Shown one piece after another: positions 41,708 to 50,832 of a DNA stretch of 64,000 nucleotides (positions are counted from its first letter, which is position 1; each line of letters begins with the position of its first letter). The notes under the pieces are model-generated. The model saw nothing but the letters and a program-made list of their open reading frames with translations. It made no database searches and was not told where the DNA came from. Made by a program: the position numbers and the translations under genes. The DNA is from Deinococcus taeanensis (GTDB lineage: Bacteria > Deinococcota > Deinococci > Deinococcales > Deinococcaceae), in the NCBI RefSeq assembly GCF_020229735.1, contig NZ_CP083455.1, forward strand, positions 1,515,001 through 1,579,000, in the 5' to 3' direction.

Positions 41708-42029
41708 GCTACGCCGCTATCAATAAGGTTCGTTTCGTGGACTGTCCGCGCGACCATGCGGATGATCGAACTGGGTGTCGCATCGCGGTCACTATGCACC
41801 GCAATTTTGCGATGCAGCGTGGACTCGGCCTGAAGGATGCCGAACAGGACCTCGGTCAGGCGGCGGAGGGTGTCGGAGCGGTGGTGCGGCAGGCGTTCTT
41901 TGAGGTACGCGGCGAACGTGTCAACATGGGCAAAGGCAACACTGGGACGGATCACACCCCCATTTGTTGCCCTTTATCCTGCTTTTCCGCGTTCTGGAAG
42001 ACATTTACCTCAACCTGTCAGGTCCTGAG

Positions 42030-42352
42030 CAGCACAACTTCAAACTGAAGATGTCCGGCACAGAGAAGAAATATTTAAGCATGTGCTTGTTCTGTCTACT
42101 AACGTCAGGAATAAATAGGCAGAAATCGCTGGCAGAAGATGTAAGGTGATAACTTCGGTTGGCTTTAAAAGCAGTATAGTGATAAGATATCACGTCGTTT
42201 GCGAAGGGTAAGAATGGATTTCTCCTTAAATCGACGATTTTATGGAAGGAATCATTGTTGTTAACTAAAGAAATGCAACTTTTCATAGTAGTAGCGATCT
42301 ACCGTGCTGAGCAGTTACCTAGTTCTTACATCTGAAAGCGCATTTTGACGAT
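42030..42352. other. AT-rich non-coding stretch
   Basis: About 320 bases between the IS4 end and the stop of the O-antigen-ligase-like gene. Clearly richer in A and T than the chromosome. No convincing ORF, hairpin or promoter was found; it shares the base composition of the pilin-ligase segment and probably arrived with it. Confidence 0.5.
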
Positions 42353-43771
42353 TTATTCAATTGTTAGGTCTCGACCTAAAGCATAGCCTACAGGGGAATG
42401 CTTGCTATAACTACCCGCGATGGCAAAACCCAGGAGTACAGCCGCGATAGGGGTCACGGCAATCGTAGTGAACCAAGCGAGTAGATATATACCATACAAG
42501 GTGCAGGCGGTTAAGAGTATTTTTTCCTTGTATCCCCCCCATTTTATAATTATTTGACCGCAGTATCCTAAAAGCAATATAAGAATCAGCAGGCTAACAA
42601 CTCCATGGCTGTAAAGTTCTTCCAGAATAGCGTTATGGGGCTTCACCATAATAAAAAACTTCATCCTTTTGAATTCCATGTCAGGACCATACACCATGTG
42701 CAAAAATCCTAAGCTCTTTGCTGTTTCGTCCAATTTCAATCCTAACACAGGCTTCATGAGATCAATATACTCTTTATGTGATAGAGAACGGAAAAAGTTC
42801 ATTTGTAGAGTATCTAACCCCCAACCGGTTAATGGTCGCTCGCCAGCCAATCGGAGAGTACCTCTCCAGATGATGATGCGACCTTGTAAGCTAGAGCCGC
42901 CTGCAGAAGCATCGGATTTTGCGACTGAAGTGACTCTGGAAACGACCCCAGTTTTAAAAAGAAGAATGTTTATTTTTGTTAGAGCAGAAGACCCTATAAT
43001 TAATACGAGAAATGAGATTATAATTGTTAGTCCAATGATGCGATCTCTTTTTTTAAAAGAAATCCACCCTAAAATTCCTACTTGGTATATAAGCGCTAGA
43101 TAAAGAGCGGTTTTATTATTAGTTGTGGCAATTCCAATTGCATTAGTCAAAGACCAAAGCAGGAATAACCACCGATACCGTATCAGGATTAATGGAAGAG
43201 CAAGCATAAGCAGCCAGAATCCACCTATCCAGCCGGAGTTGCCGACAGTTGCAATAGGATAGAAAGCACTAACCTCTTTTTGTAGATCTGGAATTACAAA
43301 CCATTCACTTCCAATTAATGGATTAAATCCAATTCTTTCTAATACGGATATGATAGTAATAATCAAGCTTGTTATAAAGAATATATGCATGTAAAACGGC
43401 ACGTCAGATGAATCGTCCTTTTGTATCATACTTACTAAAATAAAGATTCCTACAATTAATACAGTTTGAGTGAGTCCTGTGTACCAGTTGGGCCAGCCAA
43501 CCAGCGTGAATGCTCGATATGGAGAGAAGCTAAGATTAGCTAAAGCGATCCAACCTATATAAGCCGTACTTAAAGCCACAACAGGTCGTGAAATGCTCAG
43601 TTCTAAATTTTTTCGTGCGAGAAACAGAGTTGCTGCAAGCACCGTCAACCATAGCGCGGTCACGAGAAGTTTTGGAAGAGCGAAGAAACCTCCAGGAAGG
43701 GAGATCGGAAGAATGAAAAGAAGTGTTGCCGCAGTGCCGAATGCAGCGAAATCACGAAGATTTAGGCTCAT
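42353..43771 (-). CDS. O-antigen ligase/polymerase-like membrane protein, possible pilin glycosyltransferase
   Basis: 472 residues from ATG 43771, which has a GGAGGT Shine-Dalgarno; a second in-frame ATG 12 bases upstream is less well placed. About ten to twelve helices with one large outer loop containing the Wzy_C-type signature SLQGRIIIWRGTLRLAGERP then LTGWGLDTLQ and later KPHNAILEELYSHGVV, where the conserved Arg and His of O-antigen ligases sit. It directly follows a type IV pilin gene, the order found for TfpO/PilO oligosaccharyltransferases that glycosylate pilin, so that role is likely but inferred. Base composition is far more AT-rich than neighbours, a sign of transfer. Confidence 0.75.
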   Translation of the reverse strand: MSLNLRDFAAFGTAATLLFILPISLPGGFFALPKLLVTALWLTVLAATLFLARKNLELSISRPVVALSTAYIGWIALANLSFSPYRAFTLVGWPNWYTGLTQTVLIVGIFILVSMIQKDDSSDVPFYMHIFFITSLIITIISVLERIGFNPLIGSEWFVIPDLQKEVSAFYPIATVGNSGWIGGFWLLMLALPLILIRYRWLFLLWSLTNAIGIATTNNKTALYLALIYQVGILGWISFKKRDRIIGLTIIISFLVLIIGSSALTKINILLFKTGVVSRVTSVAKSDASAGGSSLQGRIIIWRGTLRLAGERPLTGWGLDTLQMNFFRSLSHKEYIDLMKPVLGLKLDETAKSLGFLHMVYGPDMEFKRMKFFIMVKPHNAILEELYSHGVVSLLILILLLGYCGQIIIKWGGYKEKILLTACTLYGIYLLAWFTTIAVTPIAAVLLGFAIAGSYSKHSPVGYALGRDLTIE

Positions 43772-43801
43772 GAGCACCTCCATTGTAAAGCTTACGAAGA
43801 T

Positions 43802-43825
43802 AAAAAAACCGCCCCAGAGGGCGGT
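43802..43825 (-). terminator. Strong terminator between pilin and ligase-like gene
   Basis: On the minus strand ACCGCCC/GGGCGGT (7 bp, 43808-43814 with 43819-43825), 4-base loop, followed by TTTTTTT (43802-43808 region). It lies 18 bases after the pilin stop and 31 before the next ATG, so most transcripts should stop after the pilin. Confidence 0.8.
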
Positions 43826-43842
43826 CCTTTGGGGCCAGTAAA

Positions 43843-44232
43843 TTACTTGGCAGAGGTGTAGGTCGCGGTCGCGTTGCTGCCACCGTTGTAGGTGATTGTA
43901 GTGCTGTACTGGCTCGTGTTGCTGGTGCAGGTTACCGCTGTGATAGGAGCGGGGGCGTTCACGCTAGCGGTCTCACTGCCAGAGGTCACAGTCACAACAC
44001 CGGCAGTGGAGCGCGCGCTGCAGACTGCATCCTGACCCGTGCTAGTGGCGTTCCCAGTTTCGACGGCGGCCATCGCCGTTAGGATCTGCCGGCCGACACT
44101 CTGAGCGGCGGCATCGTTCGCTTTCTTGCGAGCGCCGAGCAGGTTGGGGATCAACACGGCGGCCAGGATGCCGATGATCGCGATCACGATGAGGAGCTCA
44201 ATCAGGGTGAAGCCTTGGGTGCTGTTCTTCAT
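43843..44232 (-). CDS. Type IV pilin (PilA-like)
   Basis: 129 residues from ATG 44232, with Shine-Dalgarno AGGAG six bases before. Short leader MKNSTQG, then the prepilin cleavage site and the N-methylated helix FTLIELLIVIAIIGILAAVL with Glu5. The globular part is small, Ser/Thr-rich and holds two cysteines (DAVCSAR and VTCTSN) that probably form the C-terminal disulfide loop. Many Ser/Thr would suit O-glycosylation by the adjacent ligase-like protein. The upstream ATG at 44262 precedes the Shine-Dalgarno and was rejected. Pili serve adhesion, motility or DNA uptake. Confidence 0.92.
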   Translation of the reverse strand: MKNSTQGFTLIELLIVIAIIGILAAVLIPNLLGARKKANDAAAQSVGRQILTAMAAVETGNATSTGQDAVCSARSTAGVVTVTSGSETASVNAPAPITAVTCTSNTSQYSTTITYNGGSNATATYTSAK

Positions 44233-44487
44233 GGTGTACTCCTGTGGGCCCCTGGTATGCACTTATAAGATAAATTCCAGCGGGCTGGGGATGGCGTTGG
44301 AGAATGGGTGGTTCCCCCTCTCACATCTCCATATTATCCACCCTCTCTCACAAACTTATTACTGTTCACGATCTTAGCTCTATTCCGGGCAATATTATTG
44401 GTAGTCTGTTGGGTCTGGTAGTATTGACGATGAACACAGCTAATTTCGACTTCTTGAGTTTCTCGCTGGACCCAGAAACACGGGCTC
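44233..44487. other. Upstream region of the pilin gene
   Basis: 255 bases between the pilin start and an IS4 copy. On the minus strand TTATAA/TATAAG near 44268-44274 could be a -10 about 30 bases before the ATG, but no convincing -35 was seen. No ORF. Confidence 0.35.
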
Positions 44488-45630
44488 CTCAGTACCCGAC
44501 AGTTTCTCAGATGTGCGTCTTGGACGGCATGAACAGGTCAATCAGTCGTAGGAGGGGCAGCTCTTCGTGATCAACCTTCCGGCTGATGGCGCGAACCAGG
44601 GCCCGTAAGCCCAGCGTCACGACGCTCCAGGCCCGGCGACCATGCTGTTTGTTCGGGCAGATCTCGGGGATGCCCGCCAGCACGCACCAGACGTCGGTCA
44701 GGGTCAGCAGGCACAGGAGGCGCTCCACGTGATCGTGGAGCGTCATAGGCGTATTTTCCAACTTGAAGCCCTTGCTTTTGAGGGCCCGAAACAGACACTT
44801 GACTCGGAAGCGATGACGATACTGCGCCTGAATGGCGGTCACGGCGCCGGTGTTGCTGGCAATGATCAGGGCGTCTCCGTCCGGTGTGGACGTCAACACG
44901 ACGTTCATCGGCTGCCCGTCGACCTCGGCGTGCTCGACCAGCAGACCGGCACTGCCGGTCTGCAGACGGCCCAGCCAGTCCTGAGCAGACCACTCGTCCA
45001 TTGGACTGTCGCGTCGCAAGCGCACACAGATCGGAATGCCTTTCTGCGCCAGGCCCTGAATCCAGTCGTGTCCGACGAACTCACGATCCGCGTACAGCAC
45101 GCGAATCTGTGACGCCGTGAGCAGGCACAGCGCGTCATCCATCAGGGCGTGGCGCACCGCTGTATCGCTGCTGCCCCCGTGGGGCAGCAGCTCGAACAGC
45201 AAGGGGACCGCCACACCGCGCCACAGCACCGCCAGCATCAGGACGTTCACGTCCGTCTGACCGTATCTCCAGTTCGTACGGTCGATGATGAACTCGCGAG
45301 GCCGCGTCTGTGGGAGCAGCGCCAAGACGACATGGGCCACATCGGCGGGACACAGTGGATGGCGATCAAAAAAGCGCTCCACGCGGCGAATCACCGAGCT
45401 GGTCTGCGCGCGTCCAGAGAAGCGCGCCGCAAGTTCAGCGTGCCGGACATCTTTGGCCTGAAGCAGCGCGAGCACCATCAGCGACAGCAGCTCCACCTGG
45501 TTCTTGCGGAACTCCGGAAAGTGCGCGGTGAAGCAGCGGGTCAGTTTGGCCAGGACATCGGGAGACGCACACTGTTCTCGCGTGTTACTCGCGGTTTTGC
45601 AACCTCCCAGAGAAACTGTCGGGTACTGAG
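44488..45630 (-). mobile_element. IS4-family element with 9-bp target duplication
   Basis: 1143 bp. The inverted repeats start CTCAGTACCCGACAGTTTC at both ends and are perfect over 21 bases (44488-44508 and 45610-45630). Flanks CACGGGCTC (44479-44487 and 45631-45639) are a perfect 9-bp duplication. It sits 255 bp upstream of the pilin start, so it may have separated the gene from its native promoter region. Confidence 0.88.
44507..45630 (-). CDS. IS4-family transposase
   Basis: About 370 residues inside the element. Seen: PREFIIDRTNWRYGQTDVNVL with the first catalytic Asp, the YADREFVGHDW motif, a second Asp region, and RFRVKCLFRALKSKGFKLE with the catalytic Glu. The stop codon is inside the left inverted repeat. 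The start is unclear: in frame there is no ATG, GTG or TTG between the right repeat and the conserved N-terminal region (VLAKLTRCFTAHFPEF), only CTG codons; an ATG at 45649 lies outside the element. The coordinates given therefore run to the element edge. Confidence 0.8.
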
Positions 45631-45821
45631 CACGGGCTCTATCCATCAAGTTTCAGCCAGTCAACGGACTACCATGTTTTCGTTCCGAGCCACGTAGCAT
45701 CGTTTGGTTCAGCCACGGAACGCTTCCCAAAGGGAGAGTCTGACAATTAGACAAAGTGAGCTGGACGCTGGACTAGCCACCCTTGTGAGTGCTAAAGGTC
45801 GTTCGTATTGCAGCTGTGCAG

Positions 45822-46124
45822 TCAGTTGTTCCGGTTCTGCTGGGTGTCGTCCGTGTCGTTGCGTTGGTTGCGCATCTGGTTGCGGCTGCCGTGAGAGGCT
45901 TCGCCGCCTTTGCGTCCAATCTCAGCCATGTGCTGCCGGTTGGAACTGACAGCCTGCCCGCCTTTTCGACCCGCTTCGCGCGCCTCTTCGCTGGTAAACT
46001 CGTGGGCGTTGCCGCTTTCATGAGCGGCCCGGCCGCCTTTCGAGGCGATTTCGCGCTGGCGGGCGGGGTCCATGCCGGCGAAACCGCGCCGGACGTTGCC
46101 GTTGGTTCTGTTGTTGCTGGTCAT
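45822..46124 (-). CDS. KGG-repeat stress-induced protein
   Basis: 100 residues from ATG 46124, which has a strong AAGGAGGT Shine-Dalgarno. Three copies of the KGG motif in its usual setting: DPARQREIASKGGRAAH, SEEAREAGRKGGQAV and RQHMAEIGRKGGEASHG. Very hydrophilic, rich in Gln, Asn, Arg and Gly, with an Asn/Asp tail, as in general-stress proteins such as GsiB and in con-10-type hydrophilins. Likely a desiccation or general-stress protectant (inference from family). Stands alone at the right edge of the IS island. Confidence 0.85.
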   Translation of the reverse strand: MTSNNRTNGNVRRGFAGMDPARQREIASKGGRAAHESGNAHEFTSEEAREAGRKGGQAVSSNRQHMAEIGRKGGEASHGSRNQMRNQRNDTDDTQQNRNN

Positions 46125-46160
46125 GTTGGTACCTCCTTGGGGTGCCGGGGCCGGGTGCAT

Positions 46161-47342
46161 TGTCCGCGGTGGCTGCGCGACGTGTTCACTGTCGCGCGTT
46201 GAAGCGAACCCGACATGACAGAGGCATGATTGAGGTGGTGACCTGATTGTGCGTCCTTCTTGATTCTGGTGAAGAGACCTTCACTTTGATGTCAAGAGGT
46301 GAGGAAGGTGGTCAGGTCAGAGACAACGGCCCTGACAAGAGGACAGACCGGCGGGCTCCAGCGTCCGGTGAAGGAATTCAGTCCCCTGTTCCCCGCCGCC
46401 TTCCACTTGTAAGCCAGGGCAAGGGAATGACCCTCTCATGGGGTGCCCATCCACTGCCGTATACGTGGGCCGCCTGTCATCAGCAGGGCGGATGACATTG
46501 CAGCCGGTTCACTTCACGCCTACAGGCCTGTCTTGTCAGGCAGCCCTGCGCAATGCAGGTGGGTGCGTTGCCGAGCGAATTGTTCAGGTGGGGCTGGACG
46601 TCCGCTCAAGGGAACTGGGCAGAACCGGGGCATGGCAGGTGCTCAGCGGTCTGCGCCTGGGCTGCTGCGCAGCAGGACGAACCTTCACCGCCGTGGCGTG
46701 CGGCGCTGTCACCCACCCCCGCGGTATCCAGGCTCAGGTGGGCACTGCGTTGGCCCGCGGGGTCACCGGCCTGGCAGGTCCAGGGGGCAGTGCTTGTGTG
46801 GTGCGGCCGTCAGGCTCAAGCTCTGTGCCGGACCCGTCGGTGATAGTGCCGCAGGCCTGACGGAGGCCGCCTGGAACGATCAGGGCAAGCGGATGGAGAC
46901 GGTGATTCCCGAGTGGGAGTGGCAGATTCACTCTGGATGCTCAAGGGGCTCCCGCCGACCTTCGCCCCGCGGTCTTGCAGTGCCCGCCGTACACCACTCA
47001 TGAGGTCACGAACGGAGAGGCGATCGCTGTTGTCGAACGCAGGCGCTTGGGCGCCACGGGCCGCCGGCTGACTTCCGTGTCGCAGAGGGGTTCACGTTGT
47101 GGGCGCGGGCGGCAGTTCCGCTGCTGGTCTGGATGCGAAGGCGGCTGGTGCCCTGCAGGTTGGCGCAGGACGCGCTATGTCCGAATCACGGCAGGGTCAG
47201 GTGGCGCCGTTTGCCGCTCCGGGGAGGTTAAGGGGCGGGCGGCATGAGGCCGTGGCCGGCGGCATTCCTGCACGTGGCTGTCCGGCGGCCTGCACTTTCT
47301 TCTCTCCGCCTTCTTCCGGCCGGACGGCCTGGAGGGATGCAT
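46161..47342. other. Long stretch with no convincing gene
   Basis: About 1.2 kb. Several open frames of 60-140 codons exist on both strands, for example 46438-46860, but none has domain character, a good ribosome site or codon use like the neighbours, and they overlap one another. A short repeat GCGCGAC/GTCGCGC near 46175-46200 could form a hairpin upstream of the KGG gene. It may be decayed coding DNA or a region for an unrecognised RNA. Confidence 0.45.
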
Positions 47343-47348
47343 TATGCT
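47343..47348 (+). promoter_or_regulatory. Leaderless -10 (TATGCT) of the prenyl synthase gene
   Basis: TATGCT eight bases before ATG 47357. Confidence 0.65.
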
Positions 47349-47356
47349 GCCCGGCG

Positions 47357-48346
47357 ATGCGTCCTGAGCTGCTGTCCCGCGTGTTGTCCCTGCTGCCCGA
47401 GTCGGCGGTCCGACCGGAACTTGATGAGTATTACGCCATGCTGCGCGACTATCCGCAGCGGGGCGGGAAGGGCATTCGCAGTGAGCTGCTGCTCGCCAGC
47501 GCGCGCGCGCACGGGGTGGTGGAGGGCACGGCGGCGTGGGAGGGGGCGCTGTGGCTGGCCGCAGCGCTGGAATTGTTCCAGAACTGGGTGCTGATTCATG
47601 ATGACATCGAGGATGACAGTGAGGAGCGCCGGGGCCGGCCGGCCATGCACCGCCTGCACGGCGTGCCCCTGGCGATCAACGTGGGTGATGGGCTGCATGC
47701 GTACATGTGGGCGGCCGTGCACCGTTCGGGGGTGAGCGGCGCGGTGCCGGCGTTCCTGGACATGATTCACCGCACGGCGGAGGGGCAGCACCTGGACCTG
47801 TGCTGGGTGGAGGGCCGCACCTGGGCGCTGCGCGAGGAGGACTACCTGGATATGGTGCGCCTGAAAACGGCGTACTACACGGTGGTCGTGCCGTTGCAGC
47901 TGGGGGCGCTGGCGGCGGGTGTGGTGCCCAGCGAGGCGTTCGGTGCGGCAGGGCTGGCGCTGGGGGCCGCTTTCCAGATCCGTGATGACGTGCTGAACCT
48001 GAATGGGGATGCCGGGACGTACGGGAAGGAGATTGGTGGGGACCTGCTGGAGGGCAAGCGGACGCTGATCGTGCTGCACTGGCTGGCCGGGGCGCCCGCC
48101 CCTCAGCGCGAGGTGTTTCTGGAGCAGATGCGCCGCGACCGGCCGGCAAAGGACGCGGCTGTCATTGCGCAGATTCACCGCTGGCTGCTAGAGAGTGGCA
48201 GCGTCGCGTACGCGCAGGCGTTCGCGGACCGGGAGGCGCAGGTGGGTCTGACCCTGCTGGAGGACGCCCTGGCGGGGGTGCCGGATCCGTCCGCGGCTGC
48301 GGCGCTGCTGCGCACGGTTCGCACGCTCGCCTCCCGCGATCATTGA
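47357..48346 (+). CDS. Polyprenyl (geranylgeranyl/farnesyl) diphosphate synthase
   Basis: 329 residues from ATG 47357. Condenses isopentenyl diphosphate with allylic diphosphates. Seen: GGKGIRSELL (substrate Lys/Arg), the first aspartate-rich motif HDDIEDDSEERRG, and the second, FQIRDDVLNLNGD, with GGDLLEGKRTLIVLH following. The residues before the first motif (LELFQNWVLIHDD) lack bulky aromatics at some positions, which fits a C20 product for carotenoid synthesis in Deinococcus, but chain length is not certain. The frame continues upstream to 47099, but the -10 fixes the start. Confidence 0.9.
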   Translation: MRPELLSRVLSLLPESAVRPELDEYYAMLRDYPQRGGKGIRSELLLASARAHGVVEGTAAWEGALWLAAALELFQNWVLIHDDIEDDSEERRGRPAMHRLHGVPLAINVGDGLHAYMWAAVHRSGVSGAVPAFLDMIHRTAEGQHLDLCWVEGRTWALREEDYLDMVRLKTAYYTVVVPLQLGALAAGVVPSEAFGAAGLALGAAFQIRDDVLNLNGDAGTYGKEIGGDLLEGKRTLIVLHWLAGAPAPQREVFLEQMRRDRPAKDAAVIAQIHRWLLESGSVAYAQAFADREAQVGLTLLEDALAGVPDPSAAAALLRTVRTLASRDH

Positions 48347-48391
48347 CTTCAGCGTGAGGGGCGTGGGGGCTTTTCGACCTGACCCGGCGGT

Positions 48392-49207
48392 TCAGGTCAG
48401 GAGGGTCAGGGCAGCGTGCGCAAAATCACGGAACGCGCGGTTCAGGTCGCTGATCATGTGGTCGTCCGGGTGAGTGTCAGGGCCGGTGCCGCGCAGGTAC
48501 AGGCCGGCATTCACCTCGATCCCGAAGGCGGGCACGGCGCTGCGGGCGTGGTGGGTGGCGCTGAGCGTATCGGTCTGCCAGGGCACCCCGATGGTCACGT
48601 CGCGCGGGGCATGCTCCGGCAGGACCGGCGTGAAGTGCTGCGCGCAGGCGTCACGCAGCGCTGCCCAGTGCTGGCGCGGGAAGGTGGGGGCATGATCCGT
48701 TCCGGTCATGAGGCACACGGCGGGTCGTGGCGCGCCCTGGTCTGGCCCGAGGGCCGGGCCGGTGGCGGCCATGCAGTGACCGACGATCATCAGCGCGGCG
48801 CCCTGAAGTTCACTGGTGATCAGGGCGTCGAAGGGATCCCAGTGGCGGCGCAGGCGCTGTTCGCGCGCTTCGGGGGTGAGGACGAAACCGGGGGGGTAGA
48901 GAGGTTGTCGGTCGAAGGTGGTGAGTTTGATGACGCCGTTGTCCTCCTGGTCGTCACGGGTCCGGTTCAGGTCGACCGCGAAGCGGCTCCAGGGCGCCTG
49001 GACGTGCCGGGCGCCGGGCACGTGGTAGATCAGGTCGGTGTAGGGGTCGCCGTCGAGGAATACGCGCCGCAGGTGCCGGTCCCGGGTGGCGGTGTGCTGC
49101 GCGGCGTCGCCCAGCATGTCGTGCAGGATGTCGGCGGGCAGGGCGCCCGAGGCGTGCGGGGTGACCACCAGCAGGGCTGCGGGCTGCGTGCAAGGAGCGT
49201 CAGTCAC
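48392..49207 (-). CDS. N-formylglutamate amidohydrolase-like protein
   Basis: 271 residues, GTG start. The FGase fold is indicated by LLVVTPHASGALPADIL, then APWSRFAVDLNRTRDD, MIVGHCMAATGP and FGIEVNAGLYLRG. The family removes formyl from N-formylglutamate in histidine breakdown, but many members hydrolyse other amides; no hut genes are nearby. Convergent with the prenyl synthase gene, and starting just after the M23 peptidase gene with its own -10. Confidence 0.75.
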   Translation of the reverse strand: MTDAPCTQPAALLVVTPHASGALPADILHDMLGDAAQHTATRDRHLRRVFLDGDPYTDLIYHVPGARHVQAPWSRFAVDLNRTRDDQEDNGVIKLTTFDRQPLYPPGFVLTPEAREQRLRRHWDPFDALITSELQGAALMIVGHCMAATGPALGPDQGAPRPAVCLMTGTDHAPTFPRQHWAALRDACAQHFTPVLPEHAPRDVTIGVPWQTDTLSATHHARSAVPAFGIEVNAGLYLRGTGPDTHPDDHMISDLNRAFRDFAHAALTLLT

Positions 49208-49213
49208 GCGCCG

Positions 49214-49219
49214 AGCATA
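49214..49219 (-). promoter_or_regulatory. Leaderless -10 (TATGCT) of the amidohydrolase gene
   Basis: Minus-strand TATGCT six bases before the GTG at 49207. Confidence 0.65.
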
Positions 49220-49247
49220 CCGCTGCGGGGCAGCGGGCCGGGTGGGG

Positions 49248-50336
49248 TCAGCGGGGCCAGACGCGGCCCATCCACCCGGCGGGGTTGGTGCCCTCGCCCC
49301 GCACGCGCAGTTCGAGGTGCAGGTGCGGGCCGGCGCTCAGACCGGTGGTGCCGACCTCACCGATCTTGTCGCCGCGCCTGACTGTCTGCCCGACTTTCGC
49401 CGTGACCCTGCTCTGGTGGAAGTACAGGCTGACGAGTCCGGCGCCGTGATCAATGACGACCAGGCCACCGCGTACGGGGTAGCGCCCGGCGATGACGACC
49501 GTTCCGTCATTGACCGCCAGGACGGGCGTACCGGCCCGGGCGGGGTAGTCGGTGCCGAAGTGGTAGGCGACGGGACCGCCGGCAACGTAGGTGCGGGGCT
49601 GACCGAAGGAGGAACTGCTGGGCGTGACGCCTTTGAGTGCAGGGGCGAAGGGCCGCGTCCAGGCCTGCGGGGTGCGCCGGGCGTACGCCTTTTCGACCAG
49701 TGCGTCCTCGTTCTGCCGGGCCGGGTCAACGAGGACCTTGCTGATGCTGGACGGGAGGTTCAGGTGCTGGATGGGATCGTCAAGCGCGATGACCGGAATG
49801 CGGCCGCGGACGAGTTCGCCGTTCAGGGTCACCTCGTACACCAGCGGGGTGGTCTTGCCGAGGACCACGCGGCCGAGCACCACGTACTCGCCCGCTCCGC
49901 CGGTGGGGCGCAGGATCTCGTTGGGCTGGCGGACGTCCTCGCCGACTTCACTGGGGAAGCGGACGGTGGCCTGCGCGGCACGGGGGCCACTGAGCTGAAC
50001 CGTGAACGCCTCCCCCATGCGCAGGCTCGCGGGCACGGTGATGTTCACGCCGGCGATCCGGGCGGTGGGAGGCGTGGGGGCGAGTTGCTGGTCGTCCAGT
50101 GGTGGGGGCAGGCTGGGGGTGCTGGAGGCGGGAGGGGTGGGCCTCTGCGGGGGGAGCTGGAGTTCCTGTCCGACCTCCAGGGTGGTGCTCTTAAGGTTGT
50201 TCAGGCGGATCAGGGCGTCGACGGTGGTGCTGCTGGCACGCGCGATGGAGTAGAGGGTATCGCCGGGCCGGACGGTGTAGGCCGCTGCGCTGCCCAGGAG
50301 CAGCAGGGCGGCCAGGGTGCTGAATCGGCGCGTCAT
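49248..50336 (-). CDS. LysM plus M23 peptidase (wall hydrolase)
   Basis: 362 residues. Signal peptide (FSTLAALLLLGSAAA), one LysM domain right after it ([19 protein letters not shown]), a Pro/Thr-rich linker, a beta-rich middle, and a C-terminal M23 domain: YHFGTDYPARAGTPVLAV supplies the first zinc ligands and GPHLHLELRV the second His pair. Lysostaphin-type endopeptidases cut peptidoglycan cross-links outside the cell, often in division. Exported and probably wall-bound through LysM. The middle part (about 110-220) is of unknown fold. Confidence 0.9.
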   Translation of the reverse strand: MTRRFSTLAALLLLGSAAAYTVRPGDTLYSIARASSTTVDALIRLNNLKSTTLEVGQELQLPPQRPTPPASSTPSLPPPLDDQQLAPTPPTARIAGVNITVPASLRMGEAFTVQLSGPRAAQATVRFPSEVGEDVRQPNEILRPTGGAGEYVVLGRVVLGKTTPLVYEVTLNGELVRGRIPVIALDDPIQHLNLPSSISKVLVDPARQNEDALVEKAYARRTPQAWTRPFAPALKGVTPSSSSFGQPRTYVAGGPVAYHFGTDYPARAGTPVLAVNDGTVVIAGRYPVRGGLVVIDHGAGLVSLYFHQSRVTAKVGQTVRRGDKIGEVGTTGLSAGPHLHLELRVRGEGTNPAGWMGRVWPR

Positions 50337-50390
50337 GGCCTTCAGGGTATGACCTGGACGTGAGAAACCGGCGGGCGGGTGCAGGTGGCG

Positions 50391-50831
<441 letters not shown>

Positions 50832-50832
50832 T

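Larger units (their letters stand above)
39315..41955 (-). pseudogene. IS4-family transposase split by the IS66-type element
   Basis: N-terminal part (41955-41708): [21 protein letters not shown] opens it, then [22 protein letters not shown]-terminal part (40274-39315): [20 protein letters not shown], the [10 protein letters not shown] motif, and [16 protein letters not shown] (catalytic Glu region). Removing the insert plus one copy of GCTACGCC restores one frame across the join ([16 protein letters not shown]). The stop lies in the left terminal repeat. The gene itself shows no other damage, so the interruption is young. Confidence 0.8.
39314..42029 (-). mobile_element. IS4-family element carrying an IS66-type insertion
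   Basis: Terminal repeats CTCAGTACCTGACAGGTTG (left) and, reverse-complemented, CTCAGGACCTGACAGGTTG (right), one mismatch in 19. Without the IS66-type insert and its duplicated 8 bases the element is about 1275 bp. No target duplication is visible at its outer ends, which suggests that neighbouring DNA was later rearranged. Its ends resemble those of the second IS4 copy at 44488-45630. Confidence 0.75.

Noticed and set aside
39314..42029. Target duplication around the first IS4-type element
   Set aside because: Bases next to the outer repeats do not match (ggcgtctcc versus cagcacaac), so none is claimed.
46438..46860. Possible 140-residue protein
   Set aside because: No domain, no ribosome site, overlapped by several other frames of similar length and composition.
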